Under the pieces are notes generated by a model. It was not told the origin of the DNA and made no database searches. It was given only the letters and a program-made list of their open reading frames with translations. A DNA stretch of 64,000 nucleotides from Dillenia suffruticosa (Eukaryota; Streptophyta; Magnoliopsida; Dilleniales; Dilleniaceae). Positions 12,205-21,602 of this stretch are shown piece after piece; within the stretch, counting starts at the first letter, position 1, and every line of letters begins with the position of its first letter. The translations under genes were made by a program, and so were the position numbers. The stretch lies in assembly GCA_033439265.1 (NCBI GenBank), contig JAVTVX010000001.1, positions 15,518,608-15,582,607 on the forward strand, in the 5' to 3' direction.

Positions 12205-12849
12205 ATTTAAAACCATGTGCCAATGCAGTGAAAGCATTTAAAACATATCAATATGTCGAAAATGTGGCACAATATACGTTTATCAAAACTCATGGATGCA
12301 TATCAATAAGATCAGCAGTTAAGACACTCCAAAGGTCACAAAACATTTCATCAAATATTGGAAAGTCATAACAATCATACATTTTGCAGAAACATGTCAT
12401 TTAAAAGATATTTTTGAAACATGGTTTTCAATCAATAGCGAATGTCAAAGTCCCACTCACAGTTCTACGGGAGGGAAGTCACTCCCTACTGACAAGCCAA
12501 ATCGGATCTGACCGCTCGAGTCTCCAAAAGATCAACCTAAATCAGATCATCAAATTTCTGTAACATTCTATACTTAACCTTCAATTCATAGATAATCATT
12601 TCATAATTTGTATTCTATATGCATTCCACTTACACTCTAAACATATACAAAACCTTTCATCTTAAATTCAATCCTAGATTCGTCCAATTTATCAATTAGA
12701 GTCGCAATCTCCTCACCTAGGGTTTTCTCGAAGCGCCGAGTCTCGTCCGAAAGTCGCTTCGGTCACTCCAAAGTCTGTAGGGTTTCCTATCAAAACAAGG
12801 TTTATTTGTTAGATCGAAACACAGATCCGAAGCAAAACCCTAAGTCATT

Positions 12850-13460
12850 TACCTGCGTGGAGATTCGTGGGCTGTCACGGGCTCGTGGGCTGTCACGGGC
12901 CGTCGCGGGCTCGTGGGCCACTGGCCGAACTGGGCTCGTGGGCTACAGCTAGCGGGCTCGCTGGTCTGCGTGCTATGGGGTAGCGGGCCGGCGGGCTGGC
13001 AGGCCGATGGGCTGAACTGGGCCGCGGGCCGTACTGGGCCTACGGGCTTGGACGGGCTGTCGGGCTTGGTGGGCCCATGGGCTTGCTGCTGATGGGCCTG
13101 CGGCTAATGGGCCTGCACGCTGGCGGGCCTGCGGGCCGACAGTGGCTCGCGGGCTGGTGCTCGCCCGTGTGCTGCGCTGGCTCGTGCGTGCTCGCGCGCT
13201 GCTGCGCGCCCCTGCGCGCTCTGCTCGCGCGCTCTGCTCGCGCTCGTGCGCTGGGCCGCGCGCCCGTGCACACTCGTGCACTGGGCCGCGCGCTCGCGGC
13301 CTGGGCTCTCGCTCGCGGCCTGGGCTCACGCTCGCGGCCTGGGCTCGCGCTCTAGTGCGCTGATGCGCGCTGGTGCACGCCCGTGCACTGATGCACGCCT
13401 ATGCGCTGTGCTGCTGCGCACTCGGTGGCTCGATCGCGGCTCGCGGCAGTGTGCGGCGAG
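12850..13460. repeat. GC-rich degenerate repeat inside the nested solo LTR
   Basis: Irregular short repeats of 'gggctcgtgggc', 'gcgggc' and 'gcgctggtgc' make this one of the two most GC-rich stretches of the window, the other being the copia leader. Open frames on both strands are Arg/Ala/Pro-rich and follow from the absence of AT-rich stop codons. No protein motif is present. Confidence 0.8.
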
Positions 13461-13544
13461 GCGGAGAGAGAGCGATCGTGGAAGATAGCGAGAGGGAGAG
13501 AAGACAGAGTGAGGTAGAGAGGGAAACCGCGAGGGAAGAAGGAG

Positions 13545-13641
13545 AAGGAGAAGAAGAAGAAGAAGAAGAAGAAGCTGCCGGCGGCGGCGGTGGTGGCTGT
13601 GGCGGAGGAAGCCGAACGGCCGCAGGAGAGGGAATGTCGGG

Positions 13642-13680
<39 letters not shown>
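13545..13680. repeat. GAA and GA microsatellites
   Basis: A (gaa)n run at about 13549-13573 and a (ga)n run at about 13641-13676, near the 3' end of the nested LTR, followed by a poly-T run at about 13755-13780. Confidence 0.9.
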
Positions 13681-13681
<1 letters not shown>

Positions 13682-13682
13682 G

Positions 13683-13745
13683 GGTTAGGGTTAACCCTAA
13701 TCCCCAATTGGGGACGCAGCGTTTTGTCCCAAAACGCTGCGTCTC
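13683..13745. repeat. Three adjacent palindromes near the LTR end
   Basis: In order: 'ttagggttaaccctaa' (16-bp perfect palindrome containing a telomere-like TTAGGG/CCCTAA pair), 'tccccaattgggga' (14-bp perfect palindrome), and a hairpin with 14-bp arms 'gacgcagcgttttg' and its exact complement around a 3-base loop. They lie about 50 bases before the LTR end. Confidence 0.9.
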
Positions 13746-15106
13746 CAAATATTGTTTTTTTTTTTTTTTTTTTTTTTTTTATAGCTTGGTGTTACAGTCT
13801 AGCCACTAGCTAATTTCTACTATAGTCGAATCAACAATATACACTCCACTTGTTGACTTCTAATCTTTATACCATGAAAAATTTTTTTGTCAAACAATGG
13901 AAGATAGCTCATACAATAATTCACTCACTCAACACATTTTTACAACTTAAACAATGCTTAAATAAATGAATATAGAGGCAGAAATTCAAAAATATAGCAG
14001 TAGGATTTTTGTGTTCATAGTGTAGAATTTGTTGCTCAGAAGTCAGAGATTTCATTGCTCTTGATTCAGGAATTTTATATTCTTTTTCTCTCTGAAAATT
14101 GCTGTTGAATATACTCAACTCATTTGAATTTCGAAAAGTTCTTGTTGATGAAAAATCTGCTTTTTCAAAATTCAAAATTCTGCAGTAAAAACTCCACAGA
14201 GTTACTATTAACAACTTCACCGACCATCGTAAAAAATAGGCTCCAAATCTTTCTTAAATAATGATATTTACCGGCAGTAAATATTTTTTATTTAAAACTT
14301 AAACATCCCTCCAATATATTCAAAAGCTGGTTGAATTATATTTATATGATAGCTCCTCAAAAAAAAATTGAAATCAATCCAGAAGTTCAGTTCCATATCA
14401 GAGTATTTCAGCATAGCTTGCTAAATTTGCCCATTTATTTCTCCATCAAAATCTCGATGAAATTGTGATATAACAACACATATTTATTGTCCAACTATAG
14501 TAATATAATGTTGAATAAATAAACTCATAAGTTATTAACCTGTGATGAAGATATCGAGTTCCAAATACCCACTGAAAACTATATTTTGTCCAGAATTTTT
14601 ACTATGTAAAATGAGTGACCAAACAAATTTTAGCTGAATTTTCTCCACCATTCCAACAAGATAATTGTACTGTAATTACTTGAATTTGAAGTTCTATATA
14701 TTCTCTTTGAAACACAATTTTTGGTATTGAAAGTAATTCAGCATATAGGAAGATATGAAGATCCAAATATAATCAAATGATCACTGTTTTTATATTTAGA
14801 AAAATTTCTAAGTGGTGGAATATGAATTGTTCTCATGTTGGGGTATTTTTGTATACATCTATGATCAATTATAGGTTAAGTGTAGTACCCAAACTACACT
14901 TAGCTTACTGGCTGGGTCTTTAATAGATATCATAAAATCTTAGTTTTATGACCAAATAAGATTTGGTTCCATGATCAATTCTATAATTGATTCTATCACT
15001 TTTATGTTGAATAAAAAATTCTGCACACTAAATAAATTGATTAAAATCATATGAGAGATTTTGTTATTATCAAAATTAAAGAGATAACAATTTTCTCAAC
15101 AAAGTT

Positions 15107-15908
15107 AATATTGACAATAATTTTTTCTATATGAACTTTAATCTTCAATAATTTGAAAGTAAATAACAAATTTTTAAAGAGAGATTCAAATTTATGAAAA
15201 TCTACTCAAAAGCCGATTAAACTTAAATGGTTAATATTGATCCGGTAATAATAATAATATCAACAATCAAGCTTTTATTTTTTGAGGATCGATATCGATT
15301 CAAATGAAATATATATATATATATATATATTATTTAATTAAATGGGGTTAATTAGAGCCTAGGGCTGCTCTTAAAGCCAAAATAAAAGTCAATGGGGTTG
15401 ATGAATAGCTTATGTTTTTCCAAAGATTAATGGTTGGAAGCGTATATGGGAATTTAATTACTGGGTTAGAGATCAAAGTATAGGGTTATGCATTTTTCTG
15501 ACAAATTACCCTTAACTTTTGAAGGAATGAGTAGGTAATTTCGAGATTGCCACGGTGCAGAGATGTGGGCTAAATGGTGGAATGTGACTGAGACGGAGGA
15601 CGAGACGGGTGAGAGAAAAGAGGAAGAGGCAAAAGCCACGTGAAAGCTCTCCCAAAATGGTAATTACGTAAATTCAGGTACCCTTCATGTCTCCATCAGT
15701 AATTGGACTTCTGTTCAATGCCCACAGAACAGAACAAAAATTGGTCGAATCGGCCCTGCACGGCCCGACTCAGCAGACCTGGCTCAGTGGGCCAGGCCTG
15801 TTCAGACCAATTTTTAACCGGGCCAGCCTAGCCCAGGATATAGCCAAACCGGCCCGTGATTCCTGAGCCCATCCTGAACCGGACTGATACTGGCCGAACC
15901 CGGACTGG
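15107..15908. other. Intergenic with an (AT)n run and a GC-rich patch
   Basis: AT-rich sequence with an (AT)n run at about 15309-15331. From about 15740 to 15908 a patch rich in 'cggcccg', 'gggcc' and 'ccgaacc' looks like a degraded repeat; the SINE below is inserted right beside it. No gene. Confidence 0.5.
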
Positions 15909-16027
15909 ACCTATCTCTATTATTTATTATTATTTTTTTTTGTATATTGGAACTCGATCCCGAGTCTATTACATAGAAGAGGGTAAAGGTACCACTTGAG
16001 TCGAATCTCATCGGCACCTATCTCTAT
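15909..16027 (-). mobile_element. Short tRNA-derived SINE with 12-bp target duplication
   Basis: Perfect 12-bp direct repeats 'acctatctctat' at 15909-15920 and 16016-16027 flank 95 bp. Read on the minus strand, the insert starts 'gccgatgagattcg', has an A-box-like 'actcaagtggt', then a B-box-like 'gggatcgagttcc' about 35 bases on, and ends in an A-rich tail (A9 then 'taa' repeats). This is the structure of a tRNA-derived SINE or retroposed tRNA fragment made by LINE machinery. The body is only about 75 bp, so there is no non-tRNA body. Confidence 0.75.
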
Positions 16028-19000
16028 GTCTAAATTCAAAATTTTTTAATTGGAAACTAAAATTAAATATGAAATTCAATTTCAATTTCACAAAAATTAT
16101 GAATTTGAAACCAATAAGAAAAAAGATGGATTTGTAAATGAACATTACTAAATTTGTGGGACCATCTAATTCTTTTTCAATTACCATATTATTTTAAGAC
16201 AGAGAACATTTTACTTTGGCAGGAGTTTATTTACCTTTTCATTATTTCAAACAAAAAAATTCAATTGAATTTCGCAATTCTTTTGTTTCCAAATACAAGA
16301 TTTCTCATTTGGTTACAAGCAAGCATAGGTAAATATAGTTTTTATGCGGTAAAGATGGAAATTCTTACGAGCGAACTCATATAATTTTTTTTTCTTTTTA
16401 TTATTGAAAGAAATAAAGGAAAAAAAAAACAAAAAAGAAGAGAATTAGCATAATATTCCTATTTGAGAAACCATTTATTATAAGTTAAACGGTAAATACG
16501 AGCTGGGATCCGAGCTCCTTGTCCTGTTTGAGAAAGCTTTGTGCTTGTTTGGCGTGACTTTTCTTCGGGAAATGCAGAAATAAATAATTCGTTTTTAAAA
16601 AAATTAAAAATTATTTGATATTTGATTTCATAGATTTTGAAATAAGGTTAATCGGTAATTGTTAAAAAGTTAAAGTTAAATAAAAAAAGGTTTAAATATG
16701 AAAGATACGAAAATATGAATTTATAATATAAATATATTTAAAATTTCATATTTTTAAATTGAAAATATAAATGAAATAAAAAAATATATATATTTTTTAA
16801 AAAAATATGACGTATTAAAAATAAAGAGAAAAAACTCCTTATAGTAACTTTTTCTTAAAAACAATTTTTAAAATTTTTATTCATAAAAATTGAGAAGACA
16901 ATCTATTTGACAAAAATTCTTAAAAAGAAGAGAAGATACAAAAAGATCTATTATCAAACGCGTGCTTGTTTCAAATAAGTTTATTTTATGTTTTTATGTA
17001 GTATATTTAAATTAAAAATTAAAAAAAATTGATAAAAATACGTAATTTCATAAATAAAATATTAAAAAATTAATTTTCTTTTGAAAAATTGCTCGACTTT
17101 CCCTAGAAAGGACCTCAAAATAATATTCCCATATAAATCTAGCCTCATGAGAATTCAGAGGGTAACGGATCTCATCTTTCTGCCAAATAATTCTGTAGAG
17201 AAATGAAAATAGGACACCAATATTCTTAAATAAATTTTCGATTTCGTATTTTGTATATAATAAAAATAAATATCGAGAGAATTTTATTTCTTAAAAATTC
17301 AATTCGATTGAAATCAAATTTAATCAAATTTAATAAATTTATCGCATATCGACAACTTATATCGAAAAATAAATGATAAATACTATGGTTTAAAATTCTC
17401 CGTATCATTTTAACTCAGAATATAATAAGAGTTTTTAACTTCTATTTGTAAGTCTTAATAAATTTTTAACTTTTTTACCTTAACATATAACTATTATAAA
17501 TAAAATACAATAAATTTAAACAAAAATAAACTAAAAATTAAGCCACTTTTTCTCGGACGCAAGATTGCACAAAGCAAGCCACCAGCGTCATCTCCAACAC
17601 CCACGGTCTCCACCACACGTGGAAACATTTGAGATTAAAATGTAATGTTAAAATTAGCGAAAAATAATATTTGATAAATAATTTTTAAACTTTGCGCGAC
17701 ACTAATAGAAGATAATAATCATAATTTTTGCATAAATAACAAAATTAGATTATTACTCTAATTGTTGATATATATATTTTTAAATAGAAACCATAAAATT
17801 CATGTATATGATGATTTAAGTACAACATTTTAGAAAAAAATATTTGAATGGGAGCTATTTACCACCTGTATCGCTACAAGAATTCTAATCGTTAATATAT
17901 TAAATTCACAATGATATTGGTCATTAATTTTTATTCTTTTACTAACGTCTAGTTGGTTTAGTAATTAAATACCGATTTTTCTTAAATAAAATCTCAATTT
18001 TGAGTCTTTTGTATATGAAAAACAAGTATCAGAAGATTTCTATCCGTTAAGACCCAATAGAGAGATTTAATCGAATCCGAAATGATATAGTTATTAAACT
18101 AGAATCTACATGTCTTTCGGATTGGACTAGTTTTCGATCCATATATTTTATGGATCGATTCATAAATTAGACTATTTATACAGTCAACTCATACAAATTT
18201 GGGGGTCAATAACAAGTCAATCCTTAACTCGTGTGACCCGCTGATTTTGTTTTTAAAAAATAAAAAAATTATTTCAATCTCAATTCAAATTTTAAAAGAA
18301 TTTTAATTTAGGGGTAAATTTGAAAATAGGAAAAAAAGAATATCATTTTCATGTTTATATTTTATTTATTTTTTCATTTTATTTGCTCTTTTGAGGCAAT
18401 AAAAATATGAATTTACGAATCCTTAACTTTTATTACGTGGTTATATTAACTTTTATAAATATTGTGATTGATACTTCATATTTTAAAAAATATAATCATG
18501 TATTTTTTTATTTTTTAAAATAATAAAAAAATAAACGATTGATTCAATGACTCAATAGTTTAATCTATTAAACCATAAATTTCAAAAAATAAGAGTCAAT
18601 ATACGAGTTATGTTTAATAACTATGCGGGTTACTGAATACACGTGGTTTATTAAAAAAAATTTTATTATCTTTGTGTCAAGTCATCAATTTCCTTTTTCT
18701 TGTGTTGTGATGATTTGGTTAGAATTAAATGAATTTCGGTGGACTTGTGAAGTATAATTCTGGTTAAACTTTTGATTTTTAGGTCCGATAAAAATTATCA
18801 AATCTAATTTCAATTTTATAAAAACAAAGGATTTGTAAATAAAAAATAGAAAATAAATAGAAATAAACTCTAAAATTTTATACAAATTTCTTTGCCTCAA
18901 ATAAAGAAATTCAATTGAATTTAACATTTTTTATTATACTTTAGTTAAAATAATTATTTTAAAATAAAATATTTAAAAGTTTTTATTAAAATAAATACAA

Positions 19001-19080
19001 CTTTAAATAAAAAAAAAAAAAGGTTCCATCCCCGAACTAATATGAACTTTTCAATTTTTAGGGCTTGGAAACTTAAAAAA
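16028..19080. other. AT-rich intergenic, no gene seen
   Basis: About 3 kb of very AT-rich sequence with many A and T runs. Short frames on either strand are Ile/Phe/Asn/Lys-rich translations of AT DNA without motifs. I saw no inverted or direct terminal repeats that could be fixed. Confidence 0.5.
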
Positions 19081-19094
19081 TAAATAAATAAATA

Positions 19095-20547
19095 AATTCA
19101 AATTTCTAATTTGGACCTCTCCGTAGTGCCGCCGCAAACTAAGCCCCGAAAGCAGAAGACCACGGACATCATTCTCCCTCTCTCTCAGATTTGCTTTGCT
19201 TCGGTCTCCGATTTCTTTAGGTACTTCCTCCCTCCTCCCTCCCTCCCTCACTCTCTCTCTCTCTCTCTCTCGTCCTGCCCATTTCGTGGTGACAATATAT
19301 ATAGTTTTATCTTTTCTAAACCTGACTAATTTAGGGTTTTCTCTTATTTATGTTCTATATCTATGAATTTCTGGAATCATTTCTTCTTCTTTCTTTCTGG
19401 TTTTTATTTCTTTATTGTGATTGTTCTTCAAAATTTGATTTTTCTAGGTTTCCTTTTGTAAACCCTCAATGGGTATGTTAGTTAGTTCATGGGGCATTCA
19501 TAGGTTTTTTTTTTTTTTTTGGTTCAAATTTTATTCTAGTCGATTGGAATTAAAATACTAATGACAAAAATTTTAAATGGTTTTCTAAAATGAATTTACT
19601 GGTGAAATGTTTGTATAGTGTATGTCGAAATTTCAAGAACGATAGTTAGGTTTTTCGAACTTCTATATATGCGGTTTCTGCTTTTAATGAAATTTTAGGT
19701 GTCTGTCACTAAAAGGGAGAAAGGGGGTTGTGAATTAGGGTTTAGTGGTGAAGGGTCAAATTTTGATGGGGTTATGAATTAGGGTTTAGTGGTTAAGAGT
19801 CAATTTGATGGGGTTGTAAGAGAGGATTTACTTGCTGTGATGGTCAAATATATGCGGATGCTAACAATTGGCAGATTGGTCTTAGGATAGGCATTACTGG
19901 CGAGAAAGAAGGGGTATTCTCCTGGGGTGCTGCTTGTTCCAATGGGGTTGGTTTTCTTACATTTTGAGCATATCCAACCTAAGTTAGTTTCATAAAATTA
20001 GACCTAGTCCTGAACTGTGAGTAAGTTCGAAGCGCATGAATTCCATCTAAATTTGTTCAGGTCAGTATTGTGGTTCCCAAATATTTTTTACACAAAAAGG
20101 AAAATCTGACTAGATATAAAAATTTTAAAAATGTACAGAATCTATTTTAACAAAAGTATTTAACTACCGGTTCAAACGTAAGTATGCCAACTTACATAAT
20201 AAAATGGGAAAATAGTCAGAATCCAAAATTATTTAAATCTTCAATTTTTTTATTTTGTTATACATTCTACAGAAACTTGTTTAGAATAAATAATAAAATA
20301 ACAAAGTAGTATATTGGGCTGGTGTTTGTGTTGTTCAAATCGCTGGTGTTTGTGTCTTTTAAATTGCCAATTATTAGCAGATTTTCAGGGAATAGTTTGA
20401 GTGATTTGAGAATATGATGTTTATGTTGTGATTAATTTTAAATGCATAAAATTGTCAGTTTTGGGTTTACTTGCTGTGATGGTCAAACATACAGGGCTGT
20501 GAATTAGGGTGTTGGTTAAAGCTTTACTTTCTCCTTTTCTGCTTTAG
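19095..20547 (+). promoter_or_regulatory. Leader exon and 5'-UTR intron of the SURF6 gene
   Basis: A less AT-rich leader (about 19105-19220) contains 'ccgtagtgccgccgc' and CT runs, and ends at 'tctttag' before a GT donor at 19221. The intron is T-rich and ends 'tttctgctttag' at 20547, two bases before the start codon. Just downstream of the donor there are more CT repeats (about 19245-19270). The transcription start is not fixed. Inside the intron, 'tttacttgctgtgatggtcaaa' -type phrases occur twice (about 19827 and 20468) and 'gaattagggtttagtggt' twice (19732 and 19776). Confidence 0.6.
19331..19787 (+). promoter_or_regulatory. Three telo-box-like motifs in the leader intron
   Basis: The 9-mer 'ttagggttt', complement of the plant telo-box core AAACCCTAA, occurs at 19331, 19735 and 19779. 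Telo-boxes are known to be enriched near the starts of plant ribosomal-protein and ribosome-biogenesis genes, which agrees with the product of this gene. Two of the three lie in a short local duplication, so they are not independent. Confidence 0.5.
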
Positions 20548-20549
20548 AG

Positions 20550-21602
20550 ATGAAGAAGAAGAAGAAGCAAAAGACTGTATCAAGTGATACTGATCAGGCT
20601 TTGGATATCAAGTCTGTGATTCATGAGAACTCGCTGTTCTTCGACAAGTTAATTGAGCTTATCCCGGCGAGGTTCTACCTTCCCACCAGTGACGCAAACG
20701 AAAATAAGCCTTGGTTTCATGGGCTCTCCAAAACTGCCAAGGCTTCTGTTAAAAAACAATCTAGGGAGAATCTTAAGAAAGCAAGAAGAGACCGCTTAGA
20801 TCCTGAGAAATCCACAGCTACTACTCTAGACCTGCTGAATCAAAGCTTGGAAAATCAAAAGGCTGTCAACAAAGAGAATCAGGATAATGATGAAAGTGAA
20901 GGCATTAAAATTGATGAGGATAATAAATCAGCAACTTACGAAGAACTTCAGATACGACTACGGAAGCGAATTGAAGAACTCCGATCTAGTCGCGGAGGAA
21001 GTTCAGAGAAATCTAAGATGAAGAACGAGAACAAGAAGAGAGAACCTGACCAGAGGAAACGTAAAAGAGATAATGATCAGGAAGAAGAGAAAAAGAATAA
21101 GAATAAAAGCAATGAGTCCATGGAGAAGGACATGGAAGAGGCTGCAAAAGGACTTGCATTTAGCCATGTAAAACTTGGGGACAAGGAAGAGCTTGGTAAA
21201 AAGAAGAAAAGGAAGGTCTCAAAGTTGAAGGAACTTGAGAGGGTGAAGAGGTTAGAGGAAGCAAAGAAAGATCCTGAGAAGGGAGAAAGTATTGCAAGGA
21301 AGTATTCGTGGAAAGCAGCAACTAGCAGAGCAGCGGGAGTGAAAGTTCATGATGATCCAAAGTTGTTGAAGCAAAGTATACAAAAGGAAAAGAGGCGGCA
21401 TGATAAGAATGTGGAAAAATGGATGGGAAGAGCTGAAAACACACAGAAGATGAAAGCTGAGAGGCAACAGGTTCGGTCAGACCATATAAAGGAGAGAATT
21501 CACCAGAAGAAGATGCGCCGGATAGCTAAGAGGGAAAAGAAACTCATGCGACCAGGGTTTGAAGGGCGCAAAGAAGGTTTTATCAATGAGGATCAAGCGT
21601 GA
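20550..21602 (+). CDS. SURF6: SURF6 / RRP14-like ribosome biogenesis protein
   Basis: A complete 350-residue nucleolar protein of the SURF6 (yeast Rrp14) family, which in yeast acts in early pre-rRNA processing and assembly of both ribosomal subunits. The N-terminal RRP14 part (about residues 23-100) shows 'IHENSLFFDKLIELIPARFY' and 'KPWFHGLSKTAKA'. A long acidic/basic linker (about 105-200) follows, with Lys/Arg/Glu clusters fit for nucleolar targeting. The SURF6 C-terminal domain (about 200-335) carries 'DPEKGESIARKYSWKAATSR' and 'KWMGRAENTQKMKAERQQ'. The start is the first ATG after the leader-intron acceptor. The coding part is one exon. A 'TGAG|gtgagt' donor lies one base after the stop, so a 3'-UTR intron is likely. 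Length matches plant homologues. Family assignment is firm; the role is inferred by homology. Confidence 0.93.
   Translation: MKKKKKQKTVSSDTDQALDIKSVIHENSLFFDKLIELIPARFYLPTSDANENKPWFHGLSKTAKASVKKQSRENLKKARRDRLDPEKSTATTLDLLNQSLENQKAVNKENQDNDESEGIKIDEDNKSATYEELQIRLRKRIEELRSSRGGSSEKSKMKNENKKREPDQRKRKRDNDQEEEKKNKNKSNESMEKDMEEAAKGLAFSHVKLGDKEELGKKKKRKVSKLKELERVKRLEEAKKDPEKGESIARKYSWKAATSRAAGVKVHDDPKLLKQSIQKEKRRHDKNVEKWMGRAENTQKMKAERQQVRSDHIKERIHQKKMRRIAKREKKLMRPGFEGRKEGFINEDQA

Larger units (their letters stand above)
10882..13801 (+). mobile_element. Nested solo LTR, 2910 bp, gypsy Tekay/Del-like ends
   Basis: The LTR runs 10887-13796, beginning 'tgtcacgccccg' and ending 'ggtgttaca', with perfect 5-bp target duplications 'gtcta' at 10882-10886 and 13797-13801. 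Ends of this kind and an LTR of 2-4 kb are typical of Ty3/gypsy chromoviruses of the Tekay/Del group, but without internal sequence this assignment is inference. It sits inside solo LTR copy A and is therefore younger. Contents include a 38-bp tandem repeat, a very GC-rich stretch, GAA and GA microsatellites, and a cluster of palindromes. Long open frames in its GC-rich part are artefacts of composition. Confidence 0.88.
10674..15106 (+). mobile_element. Solo LTR, family 1 copy A (1508 bp), split by a younger solo LTR
   Basis: The LTR runs 10679-15101, starts 'tgttggtccc' and ends 'ctcaaca'. It is flanked by 'aaatt' (10674-10678) and 'aagtt' (15102-15106), a 5-bp target duplication with one mismatch. 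Removing the nested 2910-bp LTR and its 5-bp duplication leaves 1508 bp, which aligns end to end with copy B at 60201-61707 (1507 bp), roughly 85% identical by eye. No internal element sequence remains, so it arose by LTR-LTR recombination. The superfamily cannot be decided from an LTR alone. Confidence 0.85.

Noticed and set aside
13683-13700. Telomere-like TTAGGG/CCCTAA sequence as an interstitial telomere
   Set aside because: Only one repeat in each orientation, forming a palindrome. Plant telomeres are TTTAGGG arrays, so this is not a telomere remnant.
12973-13813. Several overlapping open frames of 70-146 codons on both strands
   Set aside because: They lie in the GC-rich and GA/GAA-repeat part of the nested solo LTR. 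Translations are Arg/Ala/Pro or Glu/Ser/Leu runs without any domain, as expected when AT-rich stop codons are missing.
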